Below are positions 9,610 to 21,750 of a DNA stretch of 64,000 nucleotides, in pieces; the first letter of the stretch is position 1, and every line of letters starts with the position of its first letter. The notes below the pieces were generated by a model. The model worked only from the letters and a program-made list of their open reading frames with translations, ran no database searches and was not told the origin of the DNA. This stretch comes from Urophycis tenuis (taxonomy: Eukaryota; Chordata; Actinopteri; Gadiformes; Phycidae): NCBI GenBank assembly GCA_036785325.1, contig JAXIVH010000044.1:2697501-2761500 (forward strand), given 5' to 3'. Position numbers and translations under genes: made by a program.

Positions 9610-9852
9610 GCGCGCATATATACACACACACACACACTTATATATACACACACATATATATATATACTTAAACATAGCTGACCCTTTTTTTCCCCCTTCT
9701 CGGGGATTATGCTCCCAGTTTTGATCTCGGACGTCTGGTCACTTATAGCATATAATAATATTCTATTACTGTTAAGCCAACTATGAATAATAAAACAGGC
9801 CAAAACATGTGTCCTTTATCATAGCTACACGTATTACAAAAAAAACGCGTGA
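8878..9852 (+). repeat. Cassette A3
   Basis: 975 bp, subgroup II (AACTGCATC in the exon, GTATTAC and GAATTG at the end). The CA/TA tract is about 9582-9666 with CACTTATATATAC in place of the usual CGCATATATAC. This tract form recurs in A6 and A8. Confidence 0.9.
9065..9568 (+). pseudogene. Exon relic, copy 3
   Basis: The Pro-rich frame is open to 9347. The conserved frame carries Cys (VVKNCIR) and ends at TGA 9485-9487. ACGCCGTCC replaces ACGCCATCC near 9530, giving NAVPS instead of NAIPS beyond the stop, as in copy 8. Both splice-like borders are intact. Confidence 0.6.
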
Positions 9853-12800
9853 ATTGAAAAGTTGAAGGTATGTTTTTAGCTGCTGGGTAGACTTCATTCA
9901 ACCTGACGCAGTTTAGTCTGTGAGCAACCAAATTGCTCGCGGATGGGCTCATTTTAAGCGGGGAAATGTAAGGTTCCCAACGGCGTATGGCAAGACTATA
10001 TTGAGTCATGGGTCGTTGAAATACTAAGCTAATTAATTTCTGTTCTTTATTGAAAGATTGATCTTAATTGAAACGTTGAAGGTATGTTTTTAGCTGCTGG
10101 GTAGACTTCAGTCAACCTGAAGCAGTTTTGTCTGTGAGCAAGCAGACTGCTCGCAAATGGGCTCATTTTAAGCGGGGAAATCTAAGCTTTCCAACGGCGT
10201 ATGGCAAGACTATATTGACTCATTGGTCGTTGAAATACTAAGCTAATTAATTTGTGATCTGTAAGGAAAGATTGATGTTAATTGAAACGTTGAAGGTATG
10301 TTTTTAGCTGCTGGGTAGACTTCAGTCAACCTGACACAGTTTTGTCTCTGAGCAACCAAATTGCTTGGGGATGGGCTCATTTTAAGCGGGGAAATCTAAG
10401 CTTTCCAACGGCGTATGGCAAGACTATATTGACTCATGGGTCGTTGAAAAACTAAGATAATTAATTTGTGTTCTGTAAGGAAAGATTGATGTTAATTGAA
10501 ACGTTGAAGGTATGTTTTTAGCTGCTGGGTAGACTTCACTCAACCTGACACAGTTTTGTCTGTGATCAACCAGACTGCTGGCGGATGGGCTCATTTTAAG
10601 CAGGGAAATCTAAGCTTTTCAACGGCGTATGGTAAGACTATATTCACCAAAGGGCCGTTGAAATACTAAGCTAATTAATTTGTGTTCTGTAAGGAAAGAT
10701 TGATGTTAATTGAAACGTTAAAGGTATGTTTTTGGCTGCTGGGTAGACTTCATTCAACCTGACGCAGTTTAGTCTGTGATCAACCAGACTGCTCGCGGAT
10801 GGGCTCATTTTAAGCGGGGAAATCTAAGCTTTCCAACGGCGTATGGCAAGACTATATTGACTCATGGGTCGTTGAAATACTAAGCTAATTAATTTGTGTT
10901 CTGTAAGGAAAGATTGATGTAAATTGAAACGTTGAAGGTATGTTTTTAGCTGCTGGGTAGACTTCAGTCAACCTGACGCAGTTTAGTCTGTGAGCAACCA
11001 AATTGCTCGGGGATGGGCTCATTATAAGCGGGGAAATCTAAGCTTTCCAATGGCGTATGGCAAGACTATATTCACCAAAGGGTCGTTGAAATACTAAGCT
11101 AATTAATTTGTGTTCTGTAAGGAAAGATTGATGTTAATTGAAACGTTGAAGGTATGTTTTTAGGTGCTGGGTAGACTTCAGTCAACCTGACGCAGTTTAG
11201 TCTGTGATCAACCAGACTGCTCGCGGATGGGCTCATTTTAAGCGGGGAAATCTAAGCTTTCCAACGGCGTATGGCAAGACTATATCGACTCATGGGTCGT
11301 TGAAATACTAAGCTAATTAATTTGTGTTCTGTAAGGAAAGATTGATGTTAATTGAAACGTTGAAGGTATGTTTTAAGCTGCTGGGTAGACTTCAGTCAAC
11401 CTGACCCAGTTTAGTCTGTGATCAACCAGACTGCTCGCGGATGGGCTCATTTTAAGCGGGGAAATCTAAGCTTTCCAACGGCGTATGGCAAGACTATATT
11501 GACTCATGGGTCGTTTAAATACTAAGCTAATTAATTTGTGTTCTGTAAGGAAAGATTGATGTAAATTGAAACGTTGAAGGTATGTCTTTAGCTGCTGTGT
11601 AGACTTCAGTCAACCTGACGCAGATGTGTCTGTGAGCAACCAAATTGCTCGGGGATGGGCTCATTATAAGCGGGGAAATCGAAGCTTTCCAACGGCGTAT
11701 GGCAAGACTATATTCACCAAAGGGCCGTTGAAATACTAAGCTAATTAATTTGTGTTCTGTAAGGAAAGATTGATGTTAATTGAAACGTTAAAGGTATGTT
11801 TTTAGCTGCTGGGTAGACTTCATTCAACCTGACGCAGTTTAGTCTGTGATCAACCAGACTGCTCGCGGATGGGCTCATTTTAAGCGGGGAAATCTAAGCT
11901 TTCCAACGGCGTATGGCAAGACTATATTGACTCATGGGTCGTTGAAATACTAAGCTAATTAATTAGTGTTCTGTAAGGAAAGATTGATGTTAATTGAAAC
12001 GTTGAAGGTATGTTTTTAGCTGCTGGGTAGACTTCACTCAACCTGACACAGTTTTGTCTGTGAGCAACCAAATTGCTCGCGGATGGGCTCATTTTAAGCG
12101 GGGAAATCTAAGCTTTCCAACGGCGTATGGCAAGACTATATTGACTCATGGGTCGTTGAAATACTAAGCTAATTAATTAGTGTTCTGTAAGGAAAGATTG
12201 ATGTTAATTGAAACGTTGAAGGTATGTTTTTAGCTGCTGGGTAGACTTCAGTCAACCTGACGCAGTTTAGTCTGTGATCAACCAGACTGCTGGCGGATGG
12301 GCTCATTTTAAGCAGGGAAATCTAAGCTTTTCAACGGCGTATGGTAAGACTATATTCACCAAAGGGCCGTTGAAATACTAAGCTAATTAATTTGTGTTCT
12401 GTAAGGAAAGATTGATGTTAATTGAAACGTTGAAGGTATGTTTTTAGCTGCTGGGTAGACTTCAGTCAACCTGACGCAGTTTAGTCTGTGATCAACCAGA
12501 CTGCTCGGGGATGGGCTCATTTTAAGCGGGGAAATCTAAGCTTTCCAACGGCGTATGGCAAGACTATATTGACTCATGGGTCGTTTAAATACTAAGCTAA
12601 TTAATTTGTGTTCTGTAAGGAAAGATTGATGTAAATTGAAACGTTGAAGGTATGTTTTTAGCTGCTGGGTAGACTTCAGTCAACCTGACGCAGTTTAGTC
12701 TGTGAGCAACCAAATTGCTCGGGGATGGGCTCATTATAAGCGGGGAAATCTAAGCTTTTCAACGGCGTATGGTAAGACTATATTCACCAAAGGGCCGTTG

Positions 12801-15800
12801 AAATACTAAGCTAATTAATTTGTGTTCTGTAAGGAAAGATTGATGTTAATTGAAACGTTGAAGGTATGTTTTTAGCTGCTGGGTAGACTTCAGTCAACCT
12901 GACGCAGTTTAGTCTGTGATCAACCAGACTGCTCAGGGATGGGCTCATTTTAAGCGGGGAAATCTAAGCTTTCCAACGGCGTATGGCAAGACTATATTGA
13001 CTCATGGGTCGTTTAAATACTAAGCTAATTAATTTGTGTTCTGTAAGGAAAGATTGATGTAAATTGAAACGTTGAAGGTATGTTTTTAGCTGCTGGGTAG
13101 ACTTCAGTCAACCTGACGCAGTTTAGTCTGTGAGCAACCAAATTGCTCGGGGATGGGCTCATTATAAGCGGGGAAATCTAAGCTTTCCAACGGCGTATGG
13201 CAAGACTATATTCACCAAAGGGTCGTTGAAATACTAAGCTAATTAATTTGTGTTCTGTAAGGAAAGATTGATGTTAATTGAAACGTTGAAGGTATGTTTT
13301 TAGCTGCTGGGTAGACTTCAGTCAACCTGACGCAGTTTAGTCTGTGATCAACCAGACTGCTCGCGGATGGGCTCATTTTAAGCGGGGAAATCTAAGCTTT
13401 CCAACGGCGTATGGCAAGACTATATCGACTCATGGGTCGTTGAAATACTAAGCTAATTAATTTGTGTTCTGTAAGGAAAGATTGATGTTAATTGAAACGT
13501 TGAAGGTATGTTTTAAGCTGCTGGGTAGACTTCAGTCAACCTGACCCAGTTTAGTCTGTGATCAACCAGACTGCTCGCGGATGGGCTCATTTTAAGCGGG
13601 GAAATCTAAGCTTTCCAACGGCGTATGGCAAGACTATATTGACTCATGGGTCGTTTAAATACTAAGCTAATTAATTTGTGTTCTGTAAGGAAAGATTGAT
13701 GTAAATTGAAACGTTGAAGGTATGTCTTTAGCTGCTGTGTAGACTTCAGTCAACCTGACGCAGATTTGTCTGTGAGCAACCAAATTGCTCGGGGATGGGC
13801 TCATTATAAGCGGGGAAATCTAAGCTTTCCAACGGCGTATGGCAAGACTATATTCACCAAAGGGCCGTTGAAATACTAAGCTAATTAATTTGTGTTCTGT
13901 AAGGAAAGATTTATGTTAATTGAAACGTTAAAGGTATGTTTTTAGCTGCTGGGTAGACTTCATTCAACCTGACGCAGTTTAGTCTGTGATCAACCAGACT
14001 GCTCGCGGATGGGCTCATTTTAAGCGGGGAAATCTAAGCTTTCCAACGGCGTATGGCAAGACTATATTGACTCATGGGTCGTTGAAATACTAAGCTAATT
14101 AATTAGTGTTCTGTAAGGAAAGATTGATGTTAATTGAAACGTTGAAGGTATGTTTTTAGCTGCTGGGTAGACTTCACTCAACCTGACACAGTTTTGTCTG
14201 TGAGCAACCAAATTGCTCGCGGATGGGCTCATTTTAAGCGGGGAAATCTAAGCTTTCCAACGGCGTATGGCAAGACTATATTGACTCATGGGTCGTTGAA
14301 ATACTAAGCTAATTAATTAGTGTTCTGTAAGGAAAGATTGATGTTAATTGAAACGTTGAAGGTATGTTTTTAGCTGCTGGGTAGACTTCAGTCAACCTGA
14401 CGCAGTTTAGTCTGTGATCAACCAGACTGCTGGCGGATGGGCTCATTTTAAGCAGGGAAATCTAAGCTTTTCAACGGCGTATGGTAAGACTATATTCACC
14501 AAAGGGCCGTTGAAATACTAAGCTAATTAATTTGTGTTCTGTAAGGAAAGATTGATGTTAATTGAAACGTTGAAGGTATGTTTTTAGCTGCTGGGTAGAC
14601 TTCAGTCAACCTGACGCAGTTTAGTCTGTGATCAACCAGACTGCTCGGGGATGGGCTCATTTTAAGCGGGGAAATCTAAGCTTTCCAACGGCGTATGGCA
14701 AGACTATATTGACTCATGGGTCGTTTAAATACTAAGCTAATTAATTTGTGTTCTGTAAGGAAAGATTGATGTTAATTGAAACGTTGAAGGTATGTCTTTA
14801 GCTGCTGTGTAGACTCCAGTCAACCTGACGCAGATTTGTCTGTGAGCAACCAAATTGCTCGGGGATGGGCTCATTATAAGCGGGGAAATCTAAGCTTTCC
14901 AACGGCGTATGGCAAGACTATATTCACCAAAGGGCCGTTGAAATACTAAGCTAATTAATTTGTGTTCTGTAAGGAAAGATTGATGTTAATTGAAACGTTA
15001 AAGGTATGTTTTTAGCTGCTGGGTAGACTTCATTCAACCTGAGGCAGTTTAGTCTGTGATCAACCAGACTGCTCGCGGATGGGCTCATTTTAAGCGGGGA
15101 AATCTAAGCTTTCCAACGGCGTATGGCAAGACTATATTGACTCATGGGTCGTTGAAATACTAAGCTAATTAATTAGTGTTCTGTAAGGAAAGATTGATGT
15201 TAATTGAAACGTTGAAGATGTGTTTTTAGCTGCTGGGTAGACTTCACTCAACCTGACACAGTTTTCTCTGTGAGCAACCAAATTGCTCGGGGATGGGCTC
15301 ATTATAAGCGGGGAAATCTAAGCTTTCCAACGGCGTATGGCAAGACTATATTCACCAAAGGGTCGTTGAAATACTAAGCTAATTAATTTGTGTTCTGTAA
15401 GGAAAGATTGATGTTAATTGAAACGTTGAAGTTATGTTTTTAGCTGCTGGGTAGACTTCAGTCAACCTGACGCAGTTTAGTCTGTGATCAACCAGACTGC
15501 TCGCGGATGGGCTCATTTTAAGCGGGGAAATCTAAGCTTTCCAACGGCGTATGGCAAGACTATATTCACTAAAGGGTCGTTGAAATACTAAGCTAATTCA
15601 TTTGTGTTCTGTAAGGAAAGATTGATGTTAATTGAAACGTTGAAGGTATGTCTTTAGCTGCTGTGTAGACTTCAGTCAACCTGACGCAGATTTGTCTGTG
15701 AGCAACCAAATTGCTCGGAGATTGGCACATTTTAAACGGGGAAATCTAAGCTTTCCAACGACGTATGGCATGACTATATTTGCCCATGGGTCGTCGAAAT

Positions 15801-15826
15801 AATAAGCTGATTCATGTGTGTTCTGT
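9853..15826 (+). repeat. 214-bp satellite, block S5 (27.9 monomers, 10-monomer period)
   Basis: The longest uninterrupted satellite run. Rare variants recur 2,140 bp apart (10 x 214): ATATCGACTCATGG at about 11283 and 13423, ATGTTTTAAGCTG at 11369 and 13509, CTGACCCAG at about 11401 and 13541. Monomers fall into at least two forms, GATCAACCAGACTGCTCGC and GAGCAACCAAATTGCTCGG, in irregular alternation. A third form (AGCTTTTCAACGG with GGGCCGTTG) recurs near 10613, 12326, 12753 and 14466. Confidence 0.95.
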
Positions 15827-16527
15827 TGGCTGTGGAAAGAAAATAGCACACAAGTCATACCAAGTCACCTTTATTTTTCAGTGATAAACATTAATAAATA
15901 AACAGTATGGACATTGTATAAACAGTTGTATAAAAAGTGTAAACGGTATGAACAGTGTTCTTATAAAAGATATCAATATCAATACTGATCACGTGTGTAT
16001 TTTATATTTCCAGGTTATTTGTTGATGAGCCAGAGCCTGTGACTCCCACCAACCGGCCCGTTCAGCCCACTGCGTTGTCGTCCTCCACCCGGCCGAAGCC
16101 TCCTGCGCCCACCCGCCTCCAGCCGAGGCCTCCTGCTGCGTCAGCCTGTGGCCCGCCCGCCCCCTGTGTCGGCAGCACCCATACCGCTGGTCCTCCCCGC
16201 ACAGCCACAGGCCCCCTCCGTCCTGCTTCGTGGGCCATCCTGCAGCTGTCTCTGCAGTCATCGTGTGTCAAAACCATTCAAACTTGTATATGGTAACATT
16301 TCAAAATGACACCAGCATAAATGAGGACCTTGCAATAGGTTGTGTGTTACATGACCCCCCTGGCATACAGCTGTATGTCTCTGTGAAGGTGGTTGTGAAG
16401 AACGGCATCCGGCTGAACAAGTACAAGTGCCGGTGAGGCAGCAACTCTCTCGAGGGGTTGCACGCCCACCTGGTTAACGCCATCCCTTCACAGCGATGTG
16501 GGATAATGCCGTTCCAAGTAAGTGATT

Positions 16528-16564
<37 letters not shown>

Positions 16565-16823
16565 GCATATATACACACACACACACGCATATATACACAC
16601 ACACACACGCATATATACACACACATATATATATATTCTTAAACATAGCTGACCCTTTTTTTCCCCCTTCTCGGGGATTATGCTCCCAGTTTTGATCTCG
16701 GACGTCTGGTCACTTATAGCATATAATAATATTCTATTACTGTCAAGCCAACTATGAATAATAAAACAGGCCAAAACATGTGTCCTTTATCATAGCTACA
16801 CGTGTTACAAAAAAAACGCGTGC
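15827..16823 (+). repeat. Cassette A4
   Basis: 997 bp, subgroup I. It is the partner of A1 at offset 15,313. The CA/TA tract (about 16531-16637) has the three-block form seen only in A1 and A4, ending TATATTCTTAAAC. Confidence 0.9.
16014..16517 (+). pseudogene. Exon relic, copy 4
   Basis: Indistinguishable from copy 1 at the sites compared: Gly state VVKNGIR, TGA at 16434-16436, Pro-rich frame open to 16296, and both splice-like borders present. Confidence 0.6.
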
Positions 16824-17447
16824 ATTGAAAAGTTGAAGGTATGTTTTTAGCTGCTGGGTAGACTTCAGTCAACCTGACGCAGTTTTGTCTGTGAGCAACC
16901 AAATTGCTCGGGGATGGGCTCATTTTAAGCGGGGAAATCTAAGGTTCCCAACGGCGTATGGCAAGACTATATTGAGTCATAGGTCGTTGAAATACTAAGC
17001 TAATTAATTTCTGTTCTTTATTGAAAGATTGATCTTAATTGAAACGTTGAAGGTATGTTTTTAGCTGCTGGGTAGACTTCAGTCAACCTGACGCAGTTTA
17101 GTCTGTGATCAACCAGACTGCTCGCGGATGGGCTCATTTTAAGCGGGGAAATCTAAGCTTTCCAACGGCGTATGGCAAGACTATATTCACTAAAGGGTCG
17201 TTGAAATACTAAGCTAATTCATTTGTGTTCTGTAAGGAAAGATTGATGTTAATTGAAACGTTGAAGGTATGTCTTTAGCTGCTGTGTAGACTTCAGTCAA
17301 CCTGACGCAGATTTGTCTGTGAGCAACCAAATTGCTCGGAGATTGGCACATTTTAAACGGGGAAATCTAAGCTTTCCAACGACGTATGGCATGACTATAT
17401 TTGCCCATGGGTCGTCGAAATAATAAGCTGATTCATGTGTGTTCTGT
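16824..17447 (+). repeat. 214-bp satellite, block S6 (2.9 monomers)
   Basis: Counterpart of S2. One visible difference is TTTATTGAAAG here against TTTATAGAAAG in S2. It shares the private GAGATTGGCACATT before the next cassette. Confidence 0.95.
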
Positions 17448-18148
17448 TGGCTGTGGAAAGAAAATAGCACACAAGTCATACCAAGTCACCTTTATTTTTC
17501 AGTGATAAACATTAATAAATAAACAGTATGGACATTGTATAAACAGTTGTATAAAAAGTGTAAACGGTATGAACAGTGTTCTTATAAAAGATATCAATAT
17601 CAATACTGATCACGTGTGTATTTTATATTTCCAGGTTATTTGTTGATGAGCCAGAGCCTGTGACTCCTACCAACCGGCCCGTTCAGCCCACTGCGTTGTC
17701 GTCCTCCACCCGGCCGAAGCCTCCTGCGCCCACCCGCCTCCAGCCGAGGCCTCCTGCTGCGTCAGCCTGTGGCCCGCCCGCCCCCTGTGTCGGCAGCACC
17801 CATACCGCTGGTCCTCCCCGCACAGCCACAGGCCCCCTCCGTCCTGCTTCGTGGGCCATCCTGCAGCTGTCTCTGCAGTCATCGTGTGTCAAAACCATTC
17901 AAACTTGTATATGGTAACATTTCAAAATGACACCAGCATAAATGAGGACCTTGCAATAGGTTGTGTGTTACATGACCCCCCTGGCATACAGCTGTATGTC
18001 TCTGTGAAGGTGGTTGTGAAGAACGGCATCCGGCTGAACAACTACAAGTGCCGGTGAGGCAGCAACTCTCTCGAGGGGTTGCACGCCCACCTGGTTAACG
18101 CCATCCCTTCACAGCGATGTGGGATAATGCCGTTCCAAGTAAGTGATT

Positions 18149-18185
<37 letters not shown>

Positions 18186-18422
18186 GCATATATACACACA
18201 CACACACGCATGTATACACACACATATATATATATACTTAAACATAGCTGACCCTTTTTTTCCCCCTTCTCGGGGATTATGCTCCCAGTTTTGATCTCGG
18301 ACGTCTGGTCACTTATAGCATATAATAATATTCTATTACTGTTAAGCCAACTATGAATAATAAAACAGGCCAAAACATGTGTCCTTTATCATAGCTACAC
18401 GTGTTACAAAAAAAACGCGTGC
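17448..18422 (+). repeat. Cassette A5
   Basis: 975 bp, subgroup I, partner of A2 at offset 15,311. The CA/TA tract (about 18152-18236) has the GCATGTATAC variant. Confidence 0.9.
17635..18138 (+). pseudogene. Exon relic, copy 5
   Basis: It shares ACTCCTACC with copy 2 but lacks copy 2's TAA, so the Pro-rich frame runs to 17917. AACAACTACAAG replaces AACAAGTACAAG, giving Asn for Lys in LNKYKCR. The conserved frame ends at TGA 18055-18057. Confidence 0.6.
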
Positions 18423-18972
18423 ATTGAAAAGTTGAAGGTATGTTTTTAGCTGCTGGGTAGACTTCAGTCAACCTGACGCAGTTTTGTCTCTGAGCAACCA
18501 AATTGCTCGGGGATGGGCTCATTTTAAGCGGGGAAATCTAAGGTTCCCAACGGCGTATGGCAAGACTATATTGAGTCATAGGTCGTTGAAATACTAAGCT
18601 AATTAATTTCTGTTCTTTATTGAAAGATTGATCTTAATTGAAACGTTGAAGGTATGTTTTTAGCTGCTGGGTAGACTTCAGTCAACCTGACGCAGTTTTG
18701 TCTGTGAGCAAGCAGACTGCTCGCGGATGGGCTCATTTTAAGCGGGGAAATCTAAGCTTTCCAACGGCGTATGGCAAGACTATATTGACTCATTGGTCGT
18801 TGAAATACTAAGCTAATTAATTTGTGATCTGTAAGGAAAGATTGATGTTAATTGAAACGTTGAAGGTATGTTTTTAGCTGCTGGGTAGACTTCAGTCAAC
18901 CTGACACAGTTTTGTCTCTGAGCAACCAAATTGCTTGGGGATGGGCTCATTATAAGCGGGGAAATCTAAGCC
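18423..18972 (+). repeat. 214-bp satellite, block S7, cut by second B array
   Basis: Counterpart of S3. It breaks at the same monomer position, but the junction reads AAGCCTAATATTGG instead of AAGCTTGATATTGG. Confidence 0.95.
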
Positions 18973-19150
18973 TAATATTGGCGAGTGCAACTGCCTTTGA
19001 TCCCCTATTCAACAACCGAGTCGTTGGATGAGGTGGGGGGGGGGTCATCGAGATAACTCTAACGAACCTAACCGAGCCAGGGCCATCGAAAGAACGGGCT
19101 CTCTACACAACCCATTTATATTACCTTACCAACTGTTATTCACAAAACGA

Positions 19151-19164
19151 CCACTAGATGGAGG
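19151..19164 (+). promoter_or_regulatory. CTCF-like motif in B3 (site 1)
   Basis: CCACTAGATGGAG, the duplicate of the B1 site, unchanged. Confidence 0.3.
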
Positions 19165-19457
19165 CGATGGACCACCACTGAAGAATCAAAAGAAGGCAAC
19201 CAGCCTTTAACACAAAGACTAAAAACTCACTCCAGCTGTGATCCTCTTTATCTAAATAAATAAATAAACAAAAATGAATAAATAAATAGACTAAATAAAT
19301 ATACAAATATAAATAAATAAATGAAATATAGATTACCTTACCAACTATTGCAATTACCTATTATTATTATTATTACTTACCTATTAATGCAATTTCCCAA
19401 CCTGGGAACAATAGAGTATTTCTATTTCTATTTCTATAACTCTTCTTCACAAAACGA

Positions 19458-19471
19458 CCACTAGGTGGAGA
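19458..19471 (+). promoter_or_regulatory. CTCF-like motif in B3 (site 2)
   Basis: CCACTAGGTGGAG, the duplicate of the second B1 site, unchanged. Confidence 0.3.
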
Positions 19472-19735
19472 CGACGCACCACCAGCGAGGAATCAAAAGA
19501 GGAGGAACAACCTTGAATACAAAGATTAAAACCCACTCCAGCGGTGAGTCTCTCGATGTATTTATTTACTAAAAAAAAAAAAATTAAATATATATACTCC
19601 TCCCATCTCTTCTCCCCTGTCTTCCCTCATGGAAATGAGGGAGTTGGGGGAGATAGAGTGTACTAGCCCGATCCGGCGGGGATGAGTTCAGTCCGTACAG
19701 ACTGTCTCACCTTGACTCTACCTTCCTCAATCTCT

Positions 19736-20586
19736 AGCTCTAACTCTAACCCTAGGGATAACCTCAACCCCAACCCTAACCATAGGCCTAACCTTAGCCC
19801 TAACCCTAACTCAACCCTAACACTAACCCTTACCTTGGCCCTAATCTTAACACTAACCTCAACCCCTAACCTTAGCCTTAACACTAACCCTAACCCCTAC
19901 TCTAACTCTAACCCTAACCCCTACTCTAACTCTAACCCTAAGCCTACCCTAACCTCCAACACTAACCCTACCCTAACTCTAACGCTAACCCTAACTCTAA
20001 CCTTTGCCCTAACTTTAGCCCTAACCCTAGCCTCAGCCATAACCCTAACCCTAACCTTAGCCCTAACCCTAACCTTAACCCTAAACCTAACCTTGGCCCT
20101 AACCTTAACACTAACCTCAAACCTAACCTTAACCCTAACCTCAGCCATAACCCTAACCCTAACCTTAGCCCTAACCCTAATTCTAGCCCTAACCCTAATC
20201 TTAACCATAACCTTAACCCTAACCTTGGCCCTAACACTTAACCTAACCTTATCCATAACACTAACCCTAACCTCAACCCTAACCTTAACCCCAATCTCAG
20301 CCGTAACCCCAACCCTAACCTTATCCCTAACCTTAAACCTAACCCTAACCTCAGCCCTAACCTTAACCCTAACCTCAGCCCTCATCTTAACCCTAACCCC
20401 TAACCCCTAACCTCTAACCCTAACCCTAACCTTACCCTAACCGTAACGCTAACCCTAACCCTTACTCTAACCTTAGCCCTAACCTTAGCCCTAACCGTAA
20501 CCCTAACCTTAACCCTAACCTTAACCCTAAACCGTAACCTTATACCTAACCCTAACCTCAGCCCTAACCTTAACCCTAACCGCAAC
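19736..20586 (+). repeat. Degenerate telomere-like array in B3
   Basis: About 850 bp; it reads the same as the B1 array at every stretch compared, degenerate positions included. So the degeneracy predates the duplication. Confidence 0.95.
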
Positions 20587-21750
20587 CCCTCCCATTTACT
20601 TCAAACCTAACGTTAAGGTTAACTGCTAACTCTACCCCTAAATCTACCCTAACCTTAACCTACACTTGACATATTGGAGGAAGAAGACAATTACCCAGCA
20701 TGCATTTCATCCGGAAAACTTTTCACAAAAAAACCCATTACCGAAGTACCTACGGCGAGAATAGACTACCCCAAGAAATTGTTGTTTTGGGTGAGGAAAG
20801 TAAGCCATTGAGTCTTCTCTAAGGTCAACTTCCTACACAATCTCTGTAGTCGCGCGGTGTATGGGGCACAGGAATTGTTATTAACAGGCTGTTCGGCATG
20901 GGGTCCTGGAGGGGCCAGGGAGGCAGTGCTTAGTCGCGGCTGGCCTTGGCCTTTCCTACCCTGGGACCGACTGGGAAGGCACCGCTGGTCGGGGCTGGTC
21001 TTGGTCTTTCCTAGGTCTGGACACCCATCGCTGAGGATAGCTGCATTGGGGGACCGTGGAGGCAGTGCTTTGTCACGGCTGGCCTCGGTCCTTCGTGACC
21101 CCAGTTTTCTGCTAGTTCATCTGGACCCAACAGAGGACAAGAACCAAGCTCCGGCCCTGATTGGCCAAACCAGGGCTACCTAGCGGTGTTAACAACTGGT
21201 TTGTGCTGGTCAGGGGGTAAGTATGTGCCCCCTCCTCTCCATAACCAAAACAATGTATCCTAAAAAGTGTTTTACTTACCTTTACTTACCTCGACGTTAC
21301 CTCAACAAATGATCACTCCTAAAAAAGCTTAAACCCAATACCAATTCCATTTCGGAAACGACACACCTTGAGAATTGATCACTCTCGGGTGGGCCTCCCT
21401 TGGGTGAGGGTGTATAGTGACAATGGCCAGAAACACCCTATGATCCCAGGGTCCACTACTGATGACGTGTCCTAATATTTCGATAGCACGTTTATACTAA
21501 AATAGAAATGGAAAAGAAAAGTCTCACTCCAGCTGTGACTCGTCTTTATTCAAATAAGTAAATATACCAATGCATTGGAAGTACCTTCAATCAAACTAGA
21601 TTGACCTCCATCTTGGAACAAAGAAAACCTTTGGGAAAAGGAAAAACAAGTCTATATCTCCAAATCAGCGGTTATATCACAACAAGACAGATAACCATTT
21701 CGTTTTACTTCATTCTTGGTAATATGGGAAAAGAGAGCTGCGGATGACTA

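Larger units (their letters stand above)
18973..21750 (+). repeat. Unit B3 (long form), duplicate of B1
   Basis: It carries the 0.7-kb extra segment (about 19067-19735), the telomere-like array, and the GC-rich block (about 20841-21201) with its frame open. Differences from B1 are few, for example AAATGAAATATAG for AAATTAAATATAG near 19320. Confidence 0.9.

Noticed and set aside
10801..11014. CENP-B box in the satellite monomer
   Set aside because: No match to NTTCGNNNNANNCGGGN was seen on either strand; the CGGGGAAAT stretch lacks the TTCG half.
12234..12300. Pol III A/B boxes making the monomer a tRNA-derived SINE
   Set aside because: TAGCTGCTGGG and GATCAACCA each miss key positions, and a T-run lies between them.
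9853..15826. CRISPR array
   Set aside because: The 214-bp unit is contiguous satellite without spacers, in clearly eukaryotic DNA.
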